DNA from: Dipylidium caninum
Lineage: Eukaryota > Platyhelminthes > Cestoda > Cyclophyllidea > Dipylidiidae
NCBI GenBank assembly: GCA_017562135.1
Contig: QEYB01000448.1
Span: 1,302,001-1,366,000, forward strand
Length of the DNA stretch: 64,000 nt
Reading direction: 5' to 3'
Positions 1-13,584 of the stretch are shown here, piece after piece (the first letter of the stretch is position 1; the number at the start of each line of letters is the position of its first letter). Below the pieces are notes generated by a model. It made no database searches, was not told the origin of the DNA, and was given only the letters and a program-made list of their open reading frames with translations. A program made the position numbers and the translations under genes.

Positions 1-1022
1 AAAGCATAGAGTAGGCGCCTTTTAGTCAAGTCATTATGAAAAACCATGCAGACAAAAATTTACGATCAGTTACTATGGCACACAAATGTTCTGATCACGT
101 ACGCCCCTGACAGTGTATAATCAGGATGGACAACAACGTCATCAATGTGAAACAAGAATAAGACCGGGTGCTTAATTTATGGGGCGGATTAGTGCCGGCC
201 TACCGGTTCTTCCCGCAAGCATATGCCTAGCCAAGAGGATGTGAGTAAGGATTTGGTGAAATGTGGATAAAAAAAGCTTCAACCTCACTGGTTGCATAAA
301 ATGCGGGCTGAGGAGACAGAGGAGAAAAAGATATTTGGCGCTAAAAACGTTGGAATAAGGAGATAGAGCAACCAATAAAATCTGCAAGACAAAAAGGCGT
401 TGAGACAAATGACGACAGAATAGAATGAAAGGGGAAATTTCTCGCTTTGAGAAATTGTGTGATTACAACACATTTCCTCGAAAGCTTTACAAAAGTGCAC
501 TAATAATGAGGTGCAGTGGAGACAGATTCTGAAGATTTATAAATACGTTTGAAGAGTTCATGGGGCAAAGCGCTGGGATAACGTGGCAAACACAAAAAAA
601 TTAAAATGTGGTTACACAAATTCAAGTACTAAAATACAGAAAACGTTATTGCAGAATATAATTCATTGAATAGCAATTGTGCGTGGGGTTTTTAAGTTTC
701 ACTAATAAAATTTAATGGAAAATCTCATAAATGAACGATAAAGAAAGATAATTAATGAAATCAAACACGGGATCGGATATTTCACAAATAAAAAACAGTT
801 GCGCAGTTATAGCCGATTAGGCTAAAATACTAAAATTGAAGACAGCGAAAATTTCCTAATAAGTCAAGTTTACAGAAGAGATGAGAAATGTTAGGATAAG
901 TTAGTGCACGTTTTTGACACCCAATAGTGAATTAGGCTTCGAATAGGCCTAATAAGAGATTTTTAAATTATCGAGACAATAAATAACACTGGGTCAAGTA
1001 AATAATAATAATAATAGCATAC
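1..1022. other. AT-rich intron of the transporter gene (left edge)
   Basis: This stretch follows the donor site after exon 6 of the transporter on the minus strand (GTATGC at 1022). It is AT-rich and broken by stops in all frames. I found no convincing next exon, so the rest of the gene is presumably further left. Confidence 0.6.
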
Positions 1023-4000
1023 CAACGATCATACTGGCTGTCGCTTTTGATATTTGGTATTCAAGCTCCATGTACTTGGGTAAAAATCCAGCAAAGCCAA
1101 TGATGATGAACATTTCACAGCAAATACACAAGCACGTAACGACGTAGATTTTGTTTTTGAGGAGATTAAATATCGACCTTGGGATATCCTCTGTAAGAAA
1201 AGTCAATTAAAATGCGCATAAGTCGTAATTATAGATTTTGGAAATAAACACGACCACTTTTACACATTATAATGGGGTATGGCAGCATCAAAGACGTCCC
1301 ATTAGAGTCGGGAAAGAGCTGAGGCTGTTATAGAGTCTGCGTTTATAACAAAACCATCGAGTATGTGTGCACACATAAAAACTTGCATCAAACGATACGG
1401 TAAAATTTGAAACATGACTCAATAGAGCATGGATATAATGCCGTTAGGTTCATTAGGATAACTGAGTTGCATTAAGAGAAATGATAAAATAATTCCCGAT
1501 TACAAATGTTTCATGTACTCGTCAGAAATAATGTTACCCACATAAGTTAGTTAATGAATAAATTTTAACGACCGGAGTCGTACAGAGGCAAACAATCAGA
1601 TCAATTCTTGGAATTGATCAAGTATCTCTTATGAAAAGGCCCAAAAACGACGAGAGACCTACCAAGTCAAACAAATCCATATACAGCTTTCTAAGGTGAT
1701 ATATCAATAAAACTGTTTGTTGGAGAACCCAGGAAATCAACAGCACACTGTTTATTGGTAATATTTTAATAAATTTGGATTGACAAGATGTGCCGAAGGG
1801 GGGTATTTACGTGTTTCTAGCAAGGAAAGAGAATTGTGTATAGCCCATAACCAGGATCACCATTTGATATCATTACGCAATTAATGAAACTTCCTCTAAT
1901 CATGCGGTAAGGTTTTGGACCTTTTCCAATTCTCCAACGAACTACCATTCTTTGGAATGAAATAACCTTTTAGATGAAAAAAGGAAATGAGATCTAGTAA
2001 TACTTCGGGTAGGCTGTATTCTGATGGAACAGATAGGGCAGATGACGGGCATCGTCATGTGTAATTTTATTGGAATACCATGAAACCATGCCCATTGTTT
2101 ACGTCATGTTTATGTCTTGCCAGTTAAAAGTTGTGAAATTTCATTAAGGATTTCCCCACACAGCAAAACATAAGTTTCTGTAGGAAAGTACGTCATCAAA
2201 ATCATGTGTCGAACAAAAGAGATGTACGTGTTGATGATCCGCCCATGTTAGAACGCCACACCATGAGTGACTATATTATGTCATCTGACATATTTTCCTT
2301 CAAGGTAATTGACAGTACTGAAAAATATTAACGATTATAACTTCCCGTCAATTTTGCACAAATCGTCATTGCATAGTCTTTCAAAACCAGCAGCAGAGTT
2401 GCGTCAAAAAAAACAAAAAGGAAGACAAAAGGCATTAACTCTTTGCGAATAGAAAAAGACATTTTAGCATGGAAGGCATGAAATCAAGATCAATTTAGTG
2501 GTGTAAAGAACATAGCATTTCGAGAAACATCCATGCTACTTATCACTGTCATGGAGATTTCCTGACGAATTTATAATTGCCCAATCTTGTGTTCACATGT
2601 TTATATATGTTTGTCAAATAAACAAGGTTGTGTTGGTTGGGCAATACCTCAATCAGCAAAACAACCGATTTATTCGTCTACGATCCATGGAGGAGAAAAT
2701 GGACGGACCAGCCTGAATTGTTTGCCCAGTTTGTTTGTTCAGTTTTTTCTGATTATGAAAATATCAACCAGTTACGGACATATACCCAGTAGCCACCATT
2801 AAAATACGTCATTAGGGTGGAAAAATAATATGTCTTCCTGTCCTAGAACGACATACGATGTGGTTTACTGGAAACTAAGATGATAAAGTCGAATTACCCA
2901 TCGCGTGAAGAAATGTCCTTATTTTTCTCACCAGAACCCATCAAAATCAATACATGGGAAAATAGCCGTTAAACAACTGCGGATGTCTAGAACTTCCTCC
3001 GTTATTATTCTAGCGTTATTTGATGATCTGATCTGACCAGAAGATTTTGCTAAAAAAGCCCGACGGATGCTTTACTTCAGGAGCATTATCAGTGACGATA
3101 ACGACAGTACCAAGTTTTTCCCCAAAGGAAACCAAGAGGACCCTCAATAACAGTGTATGAATGAAAAAAAAAAGTCTAAATAGAGGACAATTCATGATAG
3201 CCTAAGTAAGAAGACAGATAGGAGTGAGACGAAGTTTAACAAGGCCCGAAAAAACCTACACATTTGGGTTGTGCGATGGCAAAAATTATAAGATTATCAT
3301 ACTGAAACTAAGGGGCCACGATTAACCATTTAAATGAACCAACAAAGATGTGTATTAACAGATAAAGAAAATTCCCTAAATGTTTACAATGAATGTGAAA
3401 CGTAGATATAGAGGAAAGCGAGAAGAATAAAGCTCGAAAATGGGGAATATTTTACAAAAGTTAAAGTAGCACACTTCCACGAAAGTGCAATTCATAACAC
3501 TGGGAAAAGATTACATTAACGTTCTCGAAGCTTGTGGCTAAAAATCACGTCACAAATAAATAATTCGATAAAATGGCTTGCTAAAATGGTAAAATCATCA
3601 GTAACTACGTGAAGTTTTAAAGGAAGCGCATACACCATACATCATTATAAATGTCAATTCAGAGCCTTAAAAAACATTGATTGGGGTCAATTAACTCGAT
3701 GTTAGAGAAGACAACACCAACGAACGCACTGCTCCAGTCAGCTAAGAAACCGAAGATTCGGCCTCGGATTATTTTGCGTGGCCGTCGTTTGCGTCGTTTG
3801 TGAAGATGCCCGAAAACGGACGGTTTTGATGTCGAGGTGTTGGGAGCGAGAGGTAGGGGCGGTCGAAAATCAGAGTTAGCGTTGGAGGAGTGTGTAGAAA
3901 TATGTGTATCGCCCTCCAAGATAGGCGGATGGAGACGTCGCACACCGATCGGCAAAGCAGAATTATTATTCGGGTCCAAATCACTGCTCTTGGTGGAATT

Positions 4001-6999
4001 CTCACTAACCTTTAAAGTGAGGATAGAAAAGTCATTCATGTAATACATGATAATGTTAGTAATACATGTATCATGCTCCATTCTTCACAATTATTCGGGG
4101 AGATGGCGTTTAAAAGATAAATGTTGTAAAATTAAGAAAACCAACAATATTGTTATTACAAAATAATTGTATCCAGTAGAGATAATTACAGAATATGAAG
4201 TAGTAATAATTTTCAAAGGCGTAGCAAGATCATCATTTGAAAATGCTTAGGTGATGGAAACCCTACCGATCATATTTTGTGTGATACTTTTACAAATCTG
4301 CGTGACCGAACAAGGATATCTTCATAGTAATGTAAGTGAGAATACGTAAAGGATAAAAAGGAGTGCAATGTGACAAGGTGGAAAAAAAGAGCAAAACAAC
4401 ATAACTGCATGTCACCATGATGAAAAATAAACTTATGAATAATCATAGTCACGAAAATAGAACTGGTTCTGATGGGTGACAACTTAGTAGCTTCCAAAAA
4501 AATTACTGTAAATGTAGAGCAAATTAGTTTAAGAAAACACATAATGAACATATCAGCTCAGAATAAAATCCCATTCAAATAAGGCATTTCGAATCTTGGA
4601 AAAGATAAAAATTATCTCAGTGTTTCCCATTGTTGTCAGGAATTGTGAAATAGGCACTAAAATGGCAACGAGTAAGGATTATGAGTCGACAGGTTTTAGA
4701 CCTGTCAAAAGTCGAAAAAATAAGAGATTAACGAAATTAATGTTAGGCTACATCCGTTGTTAAGAAATTGTTAAAAATAATCACAAGGACGAAAGCAAAT
4801 GTACTGGGATATGGAAATTAACCGAAATAATAGAAATTGGTAAAAAATGCTGACAGGTAATCCAGAATTATTAATATATATCGGTGACAATTGAATACGT
4901 TGCATAAGAATATAGACAACATCGACATTGAAAAGCAATATTCACTTCAGCTAGCGAAGCAATAGGGAAATGGTGAACGGTAATAGAGGATTTAAATGGT
5001 GTGTGTAAGATACTGAAATAAAAGGTAATTAAGAAAAAATGACACAACGACAAACGTTGGTCGTTGGTTTGAGAAAGTAAATACCAGAGAAACTATGTTA
5101 AAAAAATTACCTTAGGTGCAGATGCCATGGACGTATCCAATGTGCCGTCCTCAACCATAACATCGAGAATGGGTGGAGGAACGCCTAAGGGTTTGGCGGT
5201 TTGGGACATTCGTGACAGACGACTGGCAGACTGTTGCGACATTCCATGGCTCGAGGATCGGGACGACCAAAAGGCTGAAGTCCATCTACGATTATATTGC
5301 TGATGTTGACGTGTGCTTAGACTCTTACTCCGATATGCTGAGGTACGAAAAAGGGGCCTGCCCCGCTGCGATTCATCCACCGTCCAGTCGATTCGGCTCT
5401 GTCTCTTGTCTAAAGGAAGGATACCAAAAATTGAATTTTACAGGTAAATCCACAGTCTATACAATAAATGTCCAAATACTCAGTTTCTCGCTTCCATCAG
5501 GAAAAGATTCCGATTCGTCCGAAGAATTATCTGTTTCAGTTTCGGTGTAGTGCAGCGCCTCATCTTCATCTGCTGCATGAGAAGCAGTGGCAGCAATTAT
5601 TGCAGCGTGTAAAAGAATACTACTAACAGAGGCGGATCGTTGATGATGCGGTTTGGAAGAAGGATAAAAGGTGTTTTGTGCAGTACCACCGACACCCCAA
5701 GGCGGTGCGGTGGTGGGAGTGGTAAAGGGTACATTGCCGGAGAAAGACCTTTGGTGATGTTGATAGGATGCACGCTGACGGTAAGACTGATGGGAAGTAA
5801 GTGGTGCCTGAAAATCAGGAAGAGAAAGAGGTTGTTTAACGTCTAAGAAAGAATTCGGTTTCGCGTCACTCAAGCCGCCGTCCACAACTCCACCGCTGTT
5901 GCTGCTACCAGTGGCCACGTCGGATTCCAACGACCGTTTATGCGGTGTGAACGAGGAACGCAGAGTTCGGGGAAACATTGTAAGGATGCAGGAACCGATA
6001 AAGACTCCTAAACCTTAAGAGCATGAAATTCACTTCTAATCATTTAAGTGACAACTAGACACTTCTGTGTTTTACGCATAACTTACCAAGAAAAATATAG
6101 CCAGCCCACCAAAGACCAATCCAGTCCTTACTGGCTGGTGTTAACGTATTATCAATAATCTTCGTCTTCGACCATTTATCCATCGGCTGCTGCAACATTA
6201 AGGCACCCAGAGCATAGCCAAAAACAGGGCCAAGAGCGGCAGCGGCGTACAACGAGGCTAGTTAAAAAGGACAAGTTTGTAAGCTTTTGAGGTCTGACGT
6301 AGTAAAATATGAATTATTAAGTATTCTGGCAAAAATACCAATCATTGCAGGAGCTTTCGAAGGAGGCACATGATCTTCCACGAAAGGGGGAGCGAGAGTT
6401 AAAATAGGACTAGATCCTGCTCCGATGAGAAATTGTGCGAGTAACAAAATCGGCAAGAAATGATATGATTCGTCAACTTTGGTGTTACAAGATTTTTTTG
6501 GAAAGGCATTGTTAATCGATCTGTCCAACGAACACAACTGTTCTTTGTTTCCAGAAGAAAAGGATGAGTCGTAAGGGAAAAGGAACTGAGGGGTGGAAAA
6601 TAAAAATGCACCACATGCCATGGCAAAAAGTCCACAAGCGATCCAAAGAGGTATTCGTCCTTTGGCCCCAAGGTAACTGACGATCATCACACAACTAACA
6701 TAGCCGACTTCGAAAAATGAGTTGATAGTTCCAATGACAATGCTGCCAATCGCGAACCGCTTTTCTATTGTGGTGATTTGAGAACTGGTGTATCCAGAAT
6801 AAGATGCTTGAAGGCAAGACACAAAACACATGGCGGCCAGAAATGCTCGTATATCTCTGAGGGGTTCCAGACATGATGGACGCCATAACCCAATACCACA
6901 GTATTGAACTTTGGGATCTTTGTCTGAGTCCACACCTTTGCTCTGCCACGGGGAGGTTGGCATTTTGGATGAATTATCCTCCATAACAGTTAACTCCAT
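1023..6999 (-). CDS. Organic anion transporter (SLCO/OATP family), 5' part, runs off left edge
   Basis: Sodium-independent plasma-membrane transporter of amphipathic organic anions. Exons read on the minus strand: 6999-6339, 6257-6087, 6013-5480, 5409-5111, 4009-3718 and 1190-1023. All have GT-AG borders and the frame is kept throughout, giving about 708 aa so far. The start is the first in-frame ATG (MELTVMEDN). Exon 1 carries TM1 to TM4, including the segment GYTSSQITTIEKRF. Exon 2 carries TM5 and the OATP signature before TM6 (KDWIGLWWAGYIF). TM6 finishes in exon 3. Exon 6 carries TM7 (KNKIYVVTCLCICCEMF, then GFAGFLPKYMELEY). The last five TMs and the Kazal-like extracellular loop should lie beyond the left edge. 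Exons 3-5 encode about 370 residues between TM6 and TM7, far longer than usual and rich in Ser, with a basic cluster near the end (HKRRKRRPRK). The exact SLCO subfamily is not resolved. Confidence 0.92.
1191..3717. other. Long intron 5 of the transporter gene
   Basis: A 2.5 kb AT-rich intron separates the loop exon from the TM7 exon. The phase-1 donor at 3717 and the acceptor TTTCTTACAG ending at 1191 join in frame. The 71-codon frame at 2587-2802 on the plus strand looks like chance. No repeat or RNA gene was recognised. The shorter intron 4 (4010-5110) is similarly empty. Confidence 0.6.
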
Positions 7000-8409
7000 T
7001 GTAAAACCTCGTAAGTTAATGGATGAACAAAACACCACCTTTCTTATGATGTCATTCAAAGTACGTGGCCACTAAGCAACAGAAACAATCGCAATATTCA
7101 ACATAACGAAACACCACGGCAGCAGAAAGGTAATTCCGTTTATTGGCTGATCAATACCTTGACCCTGACCCTGGCAAAACCAATCACTAATGTCGCATTT
7201 AATTAACGGGCCTCGTTAAATTCGCCCCTGAAACGAAATCAAACAACAGATAAATCAATTGTTGCATATTATTAATGGCACCGCTTAAAACGAAACCGTT
7301 GCTTTGTTGGTTAATTTGGATTTGAGCAAGAAATTAATAAATGATGGCACGTGTAATTTTAAGAGCGCGGTTTAATTCAACCGCTCGCGGTTCCGAGAGA
7401 CCGCCATTCGTTTCATAGAACGACTGTACCTGTTTCCATTCCTCCCTCATCGCATTGCATCCGTATTTGTCAAAAATAGTTTGGATTAAAGCTCTTAACC
7501 GCCCACTGACGTACTACTAGTTTATTACACTCCTTCAGTTAGGTCGCCGTTTTCAGTTACTTAACGGTCACCACGGATGATTTATAAAAGTACTGTAGTT
7601 GGTTCCGAAAGATTCCGCTTTGCACACCTCCCAGAGGTTATTAACAGAGATGTTAATGCCTAGGACACTGAAAACGGTGTTGCATTGTGTTTAGCACGCA
7701 ATAAACGCATAATGAAGTGCAGAACAGAGCTACGGAAAGGCAGTTGGAAGTTTATGTCTCGGCTGAATACAGGAGTGACGCCAAAATTTTTCGTAACCAC
7801 GTATCAAAGGCTGTTCTCGAGTAACGGGGAAGGTGGATTTCACGGTGTCCAAATTTAGTCGCCCAATTGATATGACTTGCTCATTTTGCTAATGATTAGG
7901 CTAACAAAAAATAGTGTTTCTTTTTTCATGACCTGTCAACGGCCGCCTCCAGAGAATCCTCGGCGTATTTGTGTTTAGTAACCTATTCCTCAAATCTATC
8001 GTATCGGCGGAACAAATACTCTCGGTTGTGTTATAAATATAAATGGCCCCTCCGTTATGTTCAGTTGAATTATGTGAAACACTGGATGTGGACTGCAACA
8101 AATATGCGCAAGAATATCGCTTGCGCTCACAAATATTTGATTAACTTTAATACTTTTTTAGGAGACAACTGCAGACTGTAATATTTGCAGTGTATTAGTG
8201 ACGCTGATCGTCCGTCGATTTTATTAAAATAAACAACGGTAATGTTATAAAGAGCGAATCAAAAGATCTATTTGAAAAAGTGAGCACTTCCAAACGGTTG
8301 TTGAATAAAGGATCTCAAATCAATGAAGAAATTTAAATGCCCCTTAAGGTAATTACCTTGTTTACATTGCTTCCCGGTTGACGCGAATCATACAATATCA
8401 GCTGGTGCG
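7000..8409. promoter_or_regulatory. Shared upstream region between divergent transporter and EXOC3 genes
   Basis: 1.4 kb separates the first ATG of the transporter (minus) from the ATG of EXOC3 (plus). Both genes start outward from it, so it should hold both promoters and 5' UTRs. No specific element can be named with confidence; an isolated TTTATAAAAG lies near 7580. No coding exon was recognised inside. Confidence 0.45.
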
Positions 8410-11400
8410 ATGTCTTCCTACCTTGATTCTCTGTCAAGACTGGAGGATGTTGCCCGGAGAAATGCCGAAAAACGTGTCGTTGAAGCATTTCAGGTTTTGT
8501 TACACACTGCTTTAAGACACCAGTAGTACCTAATCGCCTTTTATTGGGTTGTGGCATTTCTTGCTCATTCTTACCTCATTTCATGCCGAACCTATATTAA
8601 GCTTATCCTTTTTTATTTCAATGAATAGGATTCTAATCTCGTGCCATTTGGTATTTAGGGGTACTCTAGTTTTCCGTGGTGATAAGGCAGCGGCTGATTA
8701 CTAAATATGTATTCCTGACCCTTTTTCCGCTGTAACTAACTAAATGTACGCCTTACGTTATCCTTTTAGAAACCGGACAGTTTGGAAAACATAGACGCTA
8801 TCCGCACTCGTTTTCTTAATCAAAAGGTAAACCTGGTCCCCTTCTGTAGATTTCCTTAAGACTGCAACTGAAGCTCAATTGAAAATGGCTGTTCACGGTC
8901 AGCTTGATAGTATACAGAACGGTCTCGACAAGCTTGAATCGGCTTTTGGCATTTCTAAAGCCTGCGCCGGCCGGTGAGCTCTTTTGTCATCGTTCTTTAC
9001 GACAAGAAACAGTATTTCAGAAATCGAAAATTCATTGTCGAAAATCAGCACTCTTCCGTCTTCGCTTAGTCAGTTGCATGTGATTTCGACTAAGCATAAA
9101 CAAGTTACTTAACATTTCTCCTCTATCTTAATGTTTTAGCTCGTTGCAGCAATCGAAAATATGTCATATTTGGTCAAAGTGCCAGATGCAATTTTGGAAG
9201 CTAAGAATCTTATAGAAAACGAAAATCTCCTTGAGGCGCATAAACGGTATATTTTTTACCTTTGTTCCGTGCGAATTTCTATAATTTTGGAATCGTCATG
9301 AAAGTTTTTTTGGTTTTGGAGAATATTTTTATGGTTTTTTTTGTAGGATTCAAGAACTGGAAGGAATTAGAGACGAGATTATGTCGGATGTTTTCAAACA
9401 AAATTCATCCGCCGATCTTGATGTAGGTTCACTTATATTCATGTTTTACTGATAGACTCTAAGGACGTTTTTTAAAAGCCTAGATGATTTGAACGCTGCT
9501 ATTTTGGAGAAAATTAAGCGCGTTGGTTCTACCCTGACTAGCGCGGTCGTCACTCAAAATGTTCTTTGTGTGAATTGTATTCGTATAATAGACAGAGAAG
9601 AAAGGTAGGTGATGATTGTGGTATTTTAGTCATTAACTATTTGTTTAATCGCATTTCTCAGGGCTGACATGATCTGGAAGAAGCGTCAGGGTAAGGGTGG
9701 CTTCATGCCTGATGGTAGGCCAAAGGAATGGAAGAAGAAATTTTTTGGTGAATTGGCCCGCACCATCCAAAATCGGTAGGAATTTTAACTCTTACGTCTA
9801 ACTGTAATACTCATGTACTAAATGATTGTGATATTTTCAGTTTTTTTCTTAATTTATAGTGTTCAAGCTTGCTCAGTGGATGCGGAGAATGAAAAAACTC
9901 GTTTGGTACGGCACAATGAAGCAATTCGTCAACACGCCTTGAGAGATTTGCGTATTGCTAAGGTTAGCCCATAAGCGCTTTTGTAATTATCTTTGCCGTT
10001 TTGGTCATTTGTTGAATAATCATATTTCTTTCCCCAACAGAATATTTGCCCTGTATTCTTCCCTCCGGATTACGAAATATTTGACCGGTTTGTTGAAATT
10101 TACCACGATGCCATTGGAATGTATGTAGGTTGTTCTTTTTTAAATAGTAATCATAATTTATTAATATGCCAAGTAGAAAGGTCTGAAACCATCTTTTTAG
10201 ATTGAAAACTTAATAAATGAGGGCCTCAACGACACCGAGATTGTTCAACTTCTTGGTTGGATTAACGCATATCAGTGAGCTTTTGACGATTTCACTTCCT
10301 AGTTCTCGCATATCAACATCTAAATAGACGAAGTTTCTCGCTTTTAGCACTGAGGAATTTATGAGTCACCCACTTTTCAATGTTGACCTTTCTCGCCTTC
10401 ATCTTAAATACCCGCCAAATCTCCTACCTGAGGACAAGCTTCTCAGTTTGCGCCAAGAGTACTTTCGTGTATTCTTTTACTCTCCACTTATTAGGTATGT
10501 GAAAAAGACCATCACCAAGCTAAATGGCTGGTTAATTAAATCCTTGGCGATTGATGTTGAGGTTAGTGTGTGTGCTTCGTATCAACAAACCTTTTGGACA
10601 ATAGATAATCTGAATGATGACTTACTTTTCCTTCTATTCAGGATTGGAAACGGTCTACGAAACCCGAGCTGAATGATTCATCTAATTACTACACACCACT
10701 TTCTCTGATGGTTCTTTCTCCCATTAATGAACTTGTGAGCTTTTAAATCCAATCAGTTTATTTTTGTTTTTTAATGGCTAAAGACGCGTTCGTGCTAATA
10801 TACACCATCGAACCCGGTTTTGGTTTCCTTTGACAATTTTCTATATAAAATAACCATTAATGCTCTGTGTCATTTTTTTATACTACTGAAAACTGCGCTT
10901 TCAGGTTGGGGACGGGAAGTTACTTCATTTTCTCGGAAATGTTGTCCGTGAGAGCTTCTTGGTGCAATGCACACAAGAGATAACGCGCTTCTCGGGGGAT
11001 TACGAAGGTAAGTTGGTCTTACTTATTTTTTAAGTTTCACTAGTAATTTTTCTCAGAATCTATGTCATTCTTGTAGCAAGCATCCGTGAATACCGTGGCA
11101 TCTATCTCACCGACCGTGCCAAATTTCCTTTCTACATTGAATATATCGTAAGTTTACTTTTGTGGAAGTGGTGTTCGATTCCTGAAATAAACATTACTCG
11201 CCATAGTTTCTTATGTGCGCTGTATTTCTGTGAAAACTGAACTTGTAGATTTCTACTTGCTTTGCCATGTTCTAGTCACTCATTGTACATATATTTTTCC
11301 TCCCGCATAATAAATTCTTAAAGTACTTGTTAAAAACATGTTTTTAGAATTGTACTTAAAAAGCATGCCTAATATGTTTTATCCTATAAAGTTGGAGAGT

Positions 11401-12744
11401 TCATAAAATAGTCTCATTAATCCAATTGAGTTATGGTTCCCCTGATTTGCTTTTATAGCTTGCAAACGCCAACAATACTCTGACGATTGCCAACAGTTTT
11501 GCAGCAGTTATAAATCGCGAGGTAGAGAACGATGCCCATCTTAAGGGACGTCTTCTACCTCAGCTGGGCCGTCTCAAGGAGGAATATGGAAGGGTAGCCA
11601 CTTTCTGGTATGTTTACTTGCTCACAGTTCGCAGTGCCAAAATGTCAAACTTCTCGTTTATCCGTAAGTGTGATCGCCTGTTACCTATAACGTTTCATTA
11701 TTTAGTTTGGATTGTGCGGAAGAAACAATCTTTCTGGATTTAACCCCTGTTCTCTCAGTGGTGCTCACTCGTGAATGGTTAGTATTTTAGCCTGACATTA
11801 GTAGCGCTTCTATCACTCTTATGGACAATTTCCTATCTTAGGTTGAGTCCCGGCGATTTAACTGCACACTGCCTAACGGGGACACTTTTGGACTACAATG
11901 AGACACTGGTTCATGTACATCAATCCTTTTACCAGGAGCTGATTCCCCGTTTGGCAATGCATCTCCTTATTGACTACCTGAGGACACTTTTGACCAAGTA
12001 TGTATCCGCTCTCTCTCCCTCTGTCCAGCCCACTTAACCAGTCATCTAATCTTGATTTTCCTTTTTTTTCAGGACCCTGAATTTCACTTCAGCTCATGAG
12101 CGTCACACCGCGGGTGAGAAACTAATTCAGTCAGGTGGAATTCTTAAGACCTTTTTCGAGAATAAAATCCCAGTCTCACCTAAAGTATGTAATCTTTTGG
12201 TTGAGCTGTATCCAAAAATATTCATACAGTAAAATATTGTATCATTTAGATTTATGATAGTTTCGAAGCTATTGGCCTTATTGGGAAGTTCCTCACGAAT
12301 GACGACCGCACTATGCTATCGTTAGATGTTGGGGTAAGTTTTTCATATCCTTATTTTTCTTCAAGTTTGGCGGAAGTTCGTTTCATTCTTATAATCGCCC
12401 AGTGGATAAATTTGAAATAGGTGTTGTCTTCACTTCTTAGCTTGCTTTTTGTGAGCTCGATCAAAACGTAGACAGTTGCACTCACTATTTTATTCTTAAA
12501 GCGGCTCCAGCAAAGCTTTCCCGATGTCAGGACAGATCAAATCTACGCCATCCTGATGTTGCGCGGAGATATACGTTCAAATGACGCACAAGAGGTAATC
12601 ACCATTACGATGGTAATTTCCAACCTCGTTGCTTCTCACTCCTGACCTTTTTATTTTCAGCTGGCGATAAGCGTGGCAAATAATAGCAAAGCTGAAAATT
12701 CGACGGATATTTTTACGAAGTTGGCCGTCGCAATGAGTCGATGA
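8410..12744 (+). CDS. EXOC3: Exocyst complex component 3 (Sec6), complete
   Basis: Subunit of the octameric exocyst, which tethers secretory vesicles to the plasma membrane before SNARE fusion. Twenty-two exons: 8410-8493, 8770-8826, 8861-8973, 9007-9103, 9140-9246, 9347-9422, 9456-9604, 9662-9775, 9860-9962, 10041-10124, 10201-10274, 10348-10561, 10642-10734, 10905-11007, 11077-11147, 11459-11607, 11706-11777, 11842-11997, 12073-12184, 12250-12333, 12502-12594 and 12661-12744. Every junction is GT-AG and keeps frame. The sum is 762 aa plus stop, close to the family's roughly 750. Family-like stretches are present from end to end: KPDSLENIDAIRTRF in exon 2, LVKVPDAILEAKNLIE in exon 5, IIDREERADMIWKKRQ across exons 7-8, GRPKEWKKKFF in exon 8, VFFPPDYEIF in exon 10, and QIYAILMLRGDIR near the C-terminus. 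There is no signal peptide or TM segment; the protein is cytosolic and helical. Introns are mostly 33-100 bp. Confidence 0.95.
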
Positions 12745-13584
12745 AAATTAATACACTTCTATTTCTTCTCAATCATATTTTAAAGCGTGAAATCACGCAG
12801 ATAATTTATTAACATCTAAATAATGCGGCTTCCATGATGGAATTTCTCGATACACTTTACTGGCCCGTAAATTTTGTTTTCAACGTATCATGCTGCAGAT
12901 ATGTCTGCGGAATTGGTAAAAACATCTGCTTAGGGTACAAGGAATGTAACGAGCTGGGAGTGAGGGTATTTAAGCTTATGGGGTTTTCTGTATTTTCTGG
13001 GTTGTAATCTATACTGATCCAGTTCCCTTTGCTTATTTCGCCTCAGGGGCGTGGGGTTAGACCCGCGGTGACGGTCGAACGTGAGGACGCTAGATCAATG
13101 TTCCACCGCGCCGCTGTTCTGAGGCGCAGGTTACTAGGAAGTCCTTTCCTCAGACCACAAAAGGCTTAATTGGAGTACTTATCGGTGGAGCGGGGTCGCA
13201 CTTCGTTTGTGGACCATCTTGAAGATGTTTTCTACTAAGGTGGGGGGGAATTGGCTGCGGGACCCGAGGGGGGGTAAGCTAAATGCATGTCTGGAGGGAT
13301 CAGGGTTAACGATAACTGAATTCCGTTCTGAAATGCCATGTAGACATTGTTCTATCTTGTGATTTTCAACGGATAAGTAGCATTGGTTTCTGACAATGTA
13401 TATGATCTATAGTCTTATGAGCTTTGTCGTCTTGAATAGATTAATTCAGCAATATTGCTATATCCTATAGAGCAGATTTCTTTTGGTAACGCAATTACCC
13501 TGTCGTGATTATCGTAAGGGATGTTTGTTTAAAGTCATTGTAGCGCTGTTACTATAGCTTGGCGACAGTCGTCGCAAAGTTAAA
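12745..13584. other. Intergenic gap between EXOC3 and the TSNAXIP1-like gene
   Basis: This 840 bp holds the 3' UTR of EXOC3 and the promoter and 5' UTR of the next same-strand gene. No canonical AATAAA was seen directly after the EXOC3 stop. No exon, repeat or RNA gene was recognised. Confidence 0.5.
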
